Assembly (NCBI RefSeq): GCF_000276665.1
Contig: NW_004955405.1
Coordinates: 17,806,437 to 17,870,436, forward strand
Length of the DNA: 64,000 bases
Direction: 5' to 3'
DNA from: Chinchilla lanigera
Taxonomy: Eukaryota; Chordata; Mammalia; Rodentia; Chinchillidae
Part shown: positions 56,421 through 64,000 of the stretch, in pieces
Numbering within the stretch: the first letter of the stretch is position 1
Layout of the letters: the number at the start of each line of letters is the position of its first letter
Position numbers and translations under genes: made by a program
The notes under the pieces: generated by a model
The model's input: the letters and a program-made list of their open reading frames with translations, nothing else
Databases searched by the model: none
Told to the model about the DNA's origin: nothing

Positions 56421-58985
56421 GACATTGCATATTAAGCACTTTTCAGAGAAAAGACAAGAATAAAAAGCTCATTATGAGCTACCTGTTAAGATTATGATAT
56501 TTAGTGCAGCCATAGAAGGGTAAATTCCACATGATCTCATCTTGTATGTAGATCTTTAAAAAGTTGAACTCAGAAAAAGGATAAAGAGAAGAGCTGAGGA
56601 GATGTTTATCAAATAACAAGATCTCAGTTACATGAGAGGACTAAGTTCAAGATATCTATTGTATATACACTACAGTAATATGTTGAATACTGAAAAATTG
56701 CTCATACAGTAGATCTTGTTTCAAAATAAAAATGATAAGTATGTGATAAGCATACTGTATACCATAAATGTATGCAGTTTTTGTCAATTGAAAAATAAGT
56801 AAAATTAAATTATACAATGACAAAAGCAGAAATTTTAATGTATTCTCCTTTGAGTTTTTCCATAGCTTCCCACAAAATTACTTAGAAGTATTTATTGAAA
56901 TGTGTTATTCAGAATAAAACTATTTCAAAGCATAAGATCACTTTGAATACAAAATGAGAAAAGATAAAAAGGGCTTCCTCACAAACATAATTAATGACTT
57001 TTCGTATTATAGGTCTAAATAGCTAACATATTCAATAAAACAACCAAAAGTCTTCAACTACAATGTATATTCTGTCAAATTCTTAAGTAAAATAACATTT
57101 GTTTTAGCAATTAGTGAAGAGTTAGCATTTATGTGCCTCCCACATAACAGAGTCTCACAAGGCACAGTTGGTGGCTTCAAAGATGGCATTTTCATTTGAA
57201 AAATAAAATATGCTATCCTAATGATATTTTAATCTTTCTTCAATTGAAACTTAAATATTTTTGAATTTTATAAAAGCACTTTACTTGTTGATCCATATTT
57301 TTGCTATGTTATAAAATATTTTAAATAAGAGGATATATCTGAGGCCAGAGGAGCAAAGGTGAATGTAGTAATATGCAAACTATTTGATGAAAGAGAGCTA
57401 ATTCTACTCTACTAAGGACAATAGACATGTCAAAGTAACAGCAATGACCAAAATTTCTGTTTATAACCTTTGTAGCTAGTTGGAATTTCAATCTAGAGAA
57501 ATCAGGCTTCCCATTATATTGGGAAGAACATAACAATTTTAATGGTACTAGGGAAGAAAGAAAATGGGTGAAAGAAAAGGATAGGAGATAAGATGAGCTT
57601 TTAAATTGCCAAGCAGTAGGTGGTTGTTGTGGTGTTGAGTCTCCCTCTTGAATGTAAAAATGGAAATAATTCTACCTCCCTCAAATGCAGGCTGTACATA
57701 AAACACCAAGATCAATATCTGGCATATTGTCTATGAATGTACAGTATGAAGGAGTTAGTTTCTAGAAATCTATATGTATTAAAAAACCACTTCATTATTC
57801 TTTTTCCTAAGCATTGGTATAAAATTAGAAAATTTTATACTTTTCTAGTAATTTAAATTGTTATTTCTCTTATTTGAATAAAGTACTGGCTGTCCATAGT
57901 TGTACTTAATGATGAGTAAGTAATACACTCATAGGAATTACAAGAAAAACATGTGGCAAATGTACTCAAAAGAAATAACATGTGGACATATATGATAATG
58001 AAATAACCAAGTAAATGTGGTAAGACAAATTATGAAGGAAAATATTTTCATATTTCTGTTAAACACAAGCACAAACAAAAATGAGGTTAATGAACAAGTA
58101 TAAATCTCTTTGAAGATATTCATCTACAAATACTTAAAATTTTCTCTGAAATTTTTTGTTGATAGAAGAGAGAACATATCTATTCTGAACCACAAAAGAG
58201 TTGAATTTAATTTGAAATAAACTGCATTGACCTCACTCAAGGCAGGCAATACCTCTACAGCATACATCCTCAGATACATGAAGATGCTGCAGGATTTAGG
58301 AGTTAATAAATCCTGTTAATTGTTTATGAGGTAGATATTGAAGCCGTTTAATTCTGTTTTTATTTAAAATACTATGAAATATGATATATTTTTAGCATAG
58401 TAAAAACTGTGTGAAAAGAAAGTATCTTTGAATTATCCTCATTTCTCCTTTAAGGAAAAAGGAAACACTGGCAATAACTTTAAATTTATAATTTCTGCAT
58501 TTTTAGGAAAACTATAAGAAATTTAAATGCTCAACATATAAAAATCATTTTGTACAGAAAAAATTATTTTCAATGAAAGAAAATCTATAGAAAATTTTGC
58601 TCAATTAAATATCAGAACCTCATAATACTGTTATTATGTCCTTTGATCTATACATAATAAATATATGACATTTGCAGTAAACTAAAAGACATTATTCAAA
58701 GTAAATTTTATTTTGAACTTATGCTTCTTACAAATGGACTATATAAGTAGCAAACTGTGCCTTTAAATATGTAAAATACTCTCATTAATTAATCATAAAT
58801 GTGCCAGAGATTAGCTTTCCTGTTTGTTTTTCTTTGAAAAAGCATTTGAAAAAAAATTCAGGTTCATTTTCTTTATAACAAATGCCAAATACCAGGCTGC
58901 TATCAATGATTTTTGAAGTTTAAAAAAGTAACTTTCTTGTCTTTATAATTCAAAAGTAGCAATATAAAAAAAAATTATTTTTTGT
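56421..58985. other. Unassigned intron-like sequence
   Basis: About 2.5 kb with no recognisable repeat, exon or RNA gene. Strongly AT-rich throughout. Confidence 0.45.
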
Positions 58986-59121
58986 CTTTTCTGATACAGG
59001 GTCTCACTATGCAGTTCAAGATGGCCTGAAACTCACTCTGTAGCCCAGGCTGGCCTCAAACTCACAGCCATCTTTTCTGCCTCAGCCTCCCTTGTGCTGA
59101 GATTATAGGCATAAGCCACCA
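58986..59121 (-). mobile_element. B1-type SINE (antisense)
   Basis: 'ttctgatacagggtctcact', 'atgcagttcaagatggcctg', 'aaactcactctgtagcccag', 'gctggcctcaaactcacagc', 'ctgcctcagcctcccttgtg', 'ctgagattataggcataagc' is a full B1 read backwards, with the internal duplication visible. It ends at 'cacc' without the last 10-15 bases. Confidence 0.9.
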
Positions 59122-60357
59122 AGAAAATATTACTTAATAAACTATTATTAGACTAATTTAGATAGGCTTCAATATTCAGTGACCAAAAGTTAAACTGTTT
59201 TGTGTTGTTTTCTTGTAGACCAAGCTTGGATACTGTCTAATCTTAGAACTGGATACTTATCATTGCATAAATGATGTAGCCTATGCACAGTTCATCTCAA
59301 TCCTTTAAAAGGAGTGGTTAGATGATACCTTAACACTGGCTCAAGTTAGATTTGCTCAGTAACACTAACAAAGGTGTGCACCATTTATTAAGTCCATAGG
59401 TGGCCCCATGGTAAGGCTTTAACTCTATCATCTCAGGCATTCTCAAAAACCATAACTGACCTATTAACAATTGTATGCTTCAAATATAAAACTTGGCGGC
59501 ATTCCTTTTCCAGTGGTTTTGAAATAGTACATGCTTATGGAATGGAGTACTAAACCTCTGGTGCATGCCCTTTGTAACATTTTATTCTATTGTGTCAGCG
59601 TACACAGTACAGTACATCTGCCTGAGTAGAATCCAAATTTCCAAAGTAGGAAATGAATCAGATAAAAAGTCTATATGGTTCTTGTGCTTAGGCAACCTTC
59701 TTCATCTTTAGATGAAACATTTCAAATTGAAAAAAATCATCCTAACCTTACTGACCAGTTTTCTCAAGGTGCTCATGAATGCTGGAAGGTTAATAATCAC
59801 AGTTTATAAATCATTTTCTCTCTCTAAATGGTTAATAAAGCATTTTCTGCAGTCAGATTTTTACCCTGGTGCTGCAGTATTGAGGGTACTTAGCCTCACT
59901 GTCTCATTTTTCTTCTGTGTAAAAATTGGAATATGTACAGTACTACTTTATGACTTGTTCTGAGAATTTAAGTGACTTTAAAAATGCCATTATCTTCAGA
60001 AGAATGCCTAGCAAAAATCTTGGTTGTTCTTTCTCTTATTATCCTCCCATATATATAGGTCATCCATGTACCATGCTAAAACAATTCAATTTGAGGAAGA
60101 AAGTAGCTGTAAAAATACAGGTTGGTGCCTGAAGGTTTACTGTCTATTTGGTTGTTCTACCATTGTGTCAAGGAATGACAAACAGCATAATTCCTATTCT
60201 CAAAACATCCTCAACCCTCTGATCTTAGAGTCACAGAAAGTAGGATTTGAATGGCTTTAATCTAGTTTGTCTTAGTAATAGACCCACAGTCCATCAAGAA
60301 ACAAATGCCATTCTGTGGCTCTAGTTAAACTGAATTCATGATTGTTTTTTCCCGTAG
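59122..60357. other. Unassigned intron-like sequence with a weak exon candidate
   Basis: 59,219-59,410 lies between an acceptor-like GTTGTTTTCTTGTAG|AC and a donor-like CCCCATG|GTAAGG and could be a 192-bp exon of a noncoding transcript. Elsewhere frames of 68-83 codons (59,712-60,260) look random. Confidence 0.3.
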
Positions 60358-60503
60358 GACTGCATCGCAACCTCAGAAGAGAATGGCAGGCAGCCAGCAG
60401 GTCCTGCCAGCTGGCTTTCTGCTGTACTCTGGGTTTTGGAGAAGAGAAACACAGATAGTTTTGATCTTTCAGGCCAATTCAAGTGCAGTTTACAATGAGG
60501 AAG
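60358..60503 (+). other. Candidate exon (146 bp), gene unknown
   Basis: Preceded by a strong acceptor GATTGTTTTTTCCCGTAG (AG at 60,356-60,357) and ended by a donor GAGGAAG|GTAATG (GT at 60,504-60,505). It is more G+C-rich than its surroundings. An ATG at 60,383 has A at -3 and G at +4 and opens a frame through the donor (40 codons plus one base) starting MAGSQQVLPAGFLLYSGFW. The exon-start frame also stays open for 46 codons to a TGA near its end (60,496-60,498), so coding status is ambiguous. It sits 26 kb downstream of the CpG-island donor and could be its second exon. I do not recognise the peptide. Confidence 0.45.
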
Positions 60504-60881
60504 GTAATGTTTCACAGTCATTTCATATGGAGGAAAGTTACGTCTTTACCATAAAAGAATACTGCAGTTTCGTAGTATCCATCCTCTAAAAATGGATATT
60601 GGCATGTTATCAGCTAAAACCAGACATTTCAAATGGAACATATTTTACAAGTATTGATTCCAAATGTGGTAAAGGTATAAAATAATATTATTTTTGATGT
60701 AGAAATATTTCAGCCCATCCTGTATTCATCTCATCAATGTAGTGGGCACCTACTCTGCGTCCAGCACCAACACAACACTGCCCTAGTTAATGATATCTTT
60801 GGCTTTACAAATTGTGCTGTAAGATTGCTGTTTGTAGTAGATAATGCTTGAAATTCTTGCTCACTATGTGGCCCCACTTTC

Positions 60882-60978
60882 TTTTTTTTTTTGGTTTTTC
60901 TCCGGTACCGGGAGCTGAACTCACGACCTTGCACTTGCCAGGCAGGCGCTTTTGCCGCTGAGCTAAATCCCCAGCCCC
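60882..60978 (-). mobile_element. ID-type SINE, young subfamily, antisense
   Basis: Minus strand: GGGGCTGGGGATTTAGCTCA, GCGGCAAAAGCGCCTGCCTG, AAGGTCGTGAGTTCAGCTCC, CGGTACCGGAG and an A tail. It shares the CAAAAGCG variant with the copy at 8756. Perfect 14-bp duplication GTGGCCCCACTTTC at 60,868-60,881 and 60,979-60,992. Confidence 0.95.
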
Positions 60979-61084
60979 GTGGCCCCACTTTCAAATAAAA
61001 TCTGAGATAAAAATTTCTCAATTAACTCATAGTAATTCAGATTATGTAGAAATGATTTATGAGTGTCTCTAGTGCAAGGGACTT

Positions 61085-61175
61085 TACTTTGTCCTCAATA
61101 TACTCCTGGAGCTAGAACAGTGCCTGGCAAAAGTTAAAAGTGCAATGCAGTAAATAATGCAGTGAATAAATATGA
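61085..61175 (+). mobile_element. Short L2 3'-end remnant (sense)
   Basis: 'tggagctagaacagtgcctg', 'gcaaaagttaaaagtgcaat' and 'gcagtgaataaatatg' fit the L2 end ('agaacagtgcctggcacata', 'gcgctcaataaata'). Confidence 0.55.
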
Positions 61176-62210
61176 AAATCTAAGCAATACAGGATGTCAA
61201 GTAGAAGAATTAACCTAACAATAAAAAGTGAAAAATTCTGGATAAAAATAGTTTCATTTTAAAAATCTATATGATGTTGTCTAGGTGTAATATTTAAATA
61301 TGTTTTTAAAATGTACAGTATATATTTGGTACATATTACTGTATTGTAAGATAAAATATGCAGTATATATTTAACTGTGTGTAGAGGTAGATATAATCTA
61401 TATCATCTAAATGTTTTAAATAGATTGTGAAATATTAATAGGTTTTACCTAAAAGTTTTTTCATTTTACTTTTTTGTTATTCAAGATAAGTATTTTTCTT
61501 TGAAATATAGTGTAGCTCTTTAGAAATGTTCAGTTCTTTTTTTAGTATTCAAACTTAATATAATTGGTTTTAGATCTAAATCTGACTCTGAAAAAACACT
61601 GTGTAAAATTTTCCTTGTAATATTCTCAATTCAATATGCTTCATACTTTCATCAAGTGTTAAATGAAATTCTAGAATAATTTTATAGCCAGATTATTCTA
61701 TGGGTAAAACAGACTATTTTCCAAGGCCCTCCTAAGACCCTTAGAAGAGAAGTCACTAATTTTGTTATAAAATTAAATTTAGCTCATGGTTTCTCATATA
61801 CAGTACTTTTAGAAACACAAATTAAGAAAATTGTATGAATACACAACTTATCTAAATGAAAGTAGCATTATCTGCAATTATACAGCAAAACCAAACACAA
61901 ATGTGACCAAACAGATTAATCAAATAGTCATTGGAAGCTGCTAATAGATGCAGATGCAGAGAGCAGAGACTGTGAGAAAGGACAGCTGTCGTTCCATAGT
62001 TTTCTGGAACAATAAATTTTGGTGCATAGAGTTGCTGGGTGTTTATTTATCTTATTTTTTTCTTTTACACGTAACAATTTAATTTTAACTCATTGCTACA
62101 CGTTCTTGTGTTACTAAGACACATGTAATCTCATTGAATTTACACTCATGAGGAGAAGACAGATGTAAGTATGGGGAAAACAAGTGGATTTGAGTGTGAG
62201 AAGAAAGTAA
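61176..62210. other. Unassigned AT-rich sequence
   Basis: No repeat or exon recognised. A pyrimidine-rich tract at 62,041-62,070 and an AG at 62,118-62,119 could serve as an acceptor for the following candidate exon. Confidence 0.4.
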
Positions 62211-62516
62211 GGCAGGTTAGAAAATGACTTTGAAATGACAGGACTAATTCAAAGTCAAAGAAGTCTTCTTAGAACTGAGAGCCGTATAACAAGAAGACAA
62301 CTGCTGTTGGAAGATCTTGTATTCTGTTCCCTTAGTAAAGGAAGTACTAAGGACCCCAACAGACAGAATCACTTTCAGTGGGTCCACAGGGTGGAAGGAT
62401 GGTTTGTTAGACTGGACCATGTGGCACAAGGAAAAGAAGTGCAGAGAGACGACATAGAGAACATCCTCCAGGCACGGTGCAGGGCTCACAGGTCCGAGGA
62501 GTGGCCGGATGAACTG
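62211..62516 (+). other. Candidate exon with a 94-codon open frame, gene unknown
   Basis: Open from an in-frame TAA at 62,208 to a TAA that lies inside a consensus donor GATGAACT|GTAAGT (GT at 62,517-62,518). If the donor is used the frame continues past the exon. From the ATG at 62,235 the peptide is charged and compositionally protein-like, with blocks such as FQWVHRVEGWFVRLDHVA and DDIENILQARCRAH; no known domain is recognised. The last 150 bp retain five or more CpGs and are G+C-richer than the flanks. No good acceptor abuts the frame, so it may be an alternative first exon, a longer exon from about 62,120, or a remnant of a retrogene. Confidence 0.35.
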
Positions 62517-62518
62517 TA

Positions 62519-62864
62519 AGTGCAATGGAGAGCTGCAAACAGCATAGTCAGGTCTCTTTTATAATTTTAGAAAATTTATTTAAAAGAATAACTAGTCCTT
62601 ATAGCCATATGAATTTGGGTCTCTGCTGCTGACGCATTCTTATTTCTTAATTTAAATACTGAACACTTGCAAATATGTGTGTAATTTTAAGGTGTTTTGT
62701 AAGCTCACTAGAAAGCAATTAAAATGAACACATATTTTTCTTTTCTTTCTTTTTCATGAATGCCTTAAATTCTGTATTAGTTATTTAAAGTTAACAATAC
62801 CCTGTCCATTTTTTCACTATTTCTCTCCTACATAACACTTTACATAGTAGTCTTATTTTTGTAT
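62519..62864. other. Unassigned AT-rich sequence
   Basis: No feature recognised downstream of the candidate donor. Confidence 0.4.
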
Positions 62865-63110
62865 TAAAGGAAAAAAAAATAACAAAATAGCAACAAAGAT
62901 AAACACAAAAACAATAAAAATGATGCAGGACTTCAAAACAAGATGACAGGAGCACCCAAATATATAAGACAAATTTTATACATTATTCTTAAAGGAGTGC
63001 TTATATGTTTCTCTGACTTGATATTAATCCATTCCTCCTAGAAAAATAGTCTTGAATATTGTCTTTTTAGCTCAACCATTTTATGCATCTGAACTTTCTT
63101 ATGATAAAAT
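62865..63110 (-). mobile_element. L1 3'-end fragment (antisense), short
   Basis: 'aaaaacaataaaaatgatgc', 'aggacttcaaaacaagatga', 'caggagcacccaaatatata' parallel the start of the two L1 3' copies at 28.2 and 28.8 kb ('caatacagaatttc...caaggtgatagga'). It is the only L1 piece found to the right of the CpG island. Confidence 0.5.
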
Positions 63111-64000
63111 TACTTATGTTTTAGAAACATTAATTTTTAATTGTATGTGAATCTTTTAAAAAAATTCTTTCTTACAAAAACTCTGCCTTCCTCAATGCCT
63201 GATAAAGATTAGTGTTAGTTACTGAATTTGAGGTTTTACGGTGGGGTAGTATTTTTCCATTTTTTATTTTCCAGACATGAATATCTGCCAAGCAAACACT
63301 ATATTTAAATCCCTGAGAAGTTGAAAATGGATTGCAAACAGCAAAGGGAGTTCTTTTATATTTCAGTATCCTCTATAATTAACATTTCTGTCTCAGTATT
63401 AATAAAACTAAGCTTTTGCCTGCTTTTGATTTTCATTTTAGTGGTTGAGGCCATTATTATTTGTGTGAAAGGACAATCTAGCTGTTAAAAGTAATACAAA
63501 TATAAAATGGAGGTTAACTGAAGGAGATAATTTGCTGTTGTGAAAACAAATGCAAATATCCGTTCATATTGTCAACACAGTCGCAATTCAGTTCTTCTAA
63601 GACACCGCTTGGTTTTGTTGAGGGCTTGGCCTCCACATTATTTATGCGGTTGGACTTTATCGCGCATACTTGAAGTAACATCTCTAAAAATGAAGACCAC
63701 TTATAATGAGAGAAAGGTGGAGGCAACTTCTTTGCATCCTTAGGGAGAAGCTGTGTGCTTTAATTTCTGTTAACTCTCATTATTTAACGATTGTTAATCT
63801 TAACATTATGTGGTTAATCAATGTAACTGATCCTTGAAAAAGTAAAATACATTTGTTTACACAGATTAAGGATTAAATTGAAAGCAAGATCTACATATAA
63901 AAGTAAAAATATGAAGCACATTTCAAGGACATTTCTGTACCTTTCACACCAGGCAAATAATTTGCAAGAATGTATGTACTTTGTATCTATATAAGAATAT
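63111..64000. other. Unassigned sequence with a CpG-retaining block
   Basis: 63,530-63,745 contains an octamer ATGCAAAT (63,549-63,556), at least six CpGs ('atatccgttc', 'cagtcgcaat', 'acaccgcttg', 'tgcggttgg', 'ttatcgcgca') and no visible repeat. Frames on both strands are short. A candidate conserved regulatory element; the window ends in AT-rich DNA. Confidence 0.4.

Noticed and set aside
8756..60978. tRNA-Ala-like A and B boxes, as possible tRNA genes
   Set aside because: Each lies in an ID SINE with an A-rich tail, mostly flanked by target-site duplications. None folds as an intact tRNA with an acceptor stem closed at both ends.
37..64000. Endogenous retrovirus genes
   Set aside because: Only LTR-type fragments (2610-2976, 39,040-39,230, 40,085-40,230) were seen; no gag, pol or env text was recognised in any frame.
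1..64000. A wholly new biological system or gene cluster
   Set aside because: Gene content is essentially one promoter plus uncertain exons; the rest is explained by known transposon families or remains unassigned with no organised structure.

Overview
This window looks like mammalian nuclear DNA, most likely from a rodent. It carries several tRNA-derived ID-type SINEs (A box beginning TTAGCTCAGCGG, A-rich tails), B1-type SINEs with the internal duplication typical of B1, a dimeric B1-ID element, MaLR LTRs, LINE-1 debris and ancient MIR/L2. The youngest ID copies share a diagnostic block (GGTCGTGAGTTCGGTTCCCG followed by GTACCGG) that does not match the mouse/rat ID as I remember it, so a non-murid rodent is likely. 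A beaver-like lineage is a weak guess that I cannot verify.

Layout. 1-32,300: AT-rich, gene-free sequence. It is dense in degraded L1 fragments in both orientations (main blocks 2.1-3.1, 9.2-10.4, 15.3-17.4, 19.4-22.3, 22.7-25.4 and 28.0-30.0 kb), with ID insertions and unassigned stretches between. 32,380-34,060: the only GC- and CpG-rich block, a CpG island with several CCAAT boxes, a GC box, a TATA-like motif, a Z-DNA-prone CA/CG tract and a good splice donor (CAG|GTAAGG at 33,987/33,988). I read it as the promoter and untranslated first exon of a plus-strand gene, followed by a roughly 180-bp CT tract at the start of intron 1. 34,500-64,000: AT-rich but L1-poor sequence with MIR, L2, a few ID/B1 copies and several unique blocks that look like regulatory DNA. 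It is consistent with a long first intron.

No annotated protein-coding gene could be named from sequence alone. Candidate internal or alternative exons with usable splice signals lie at 60,358-60,503 (strong acceptor, donor, ATG in good context), 62,211-62,516 (open frame ending in a GTAAGT donor), and more weakly at 59,219-59,410 and 55,623-55,831. Together with the CpG island they could form one plus-strand transcription unit; this is inference.

I found no intact L1, no intact endogenous retrovirus, no CRISPR array, no functional tRNA or rRNA gene and no candidate for a wholly new system. The most useful observations are the promoter with its transposon asymmetry, the candidate exons, a perfect 16-bp inverted repeat with a template-switch signature, and a graded series of ID subfamilies with clean target-site duplications.
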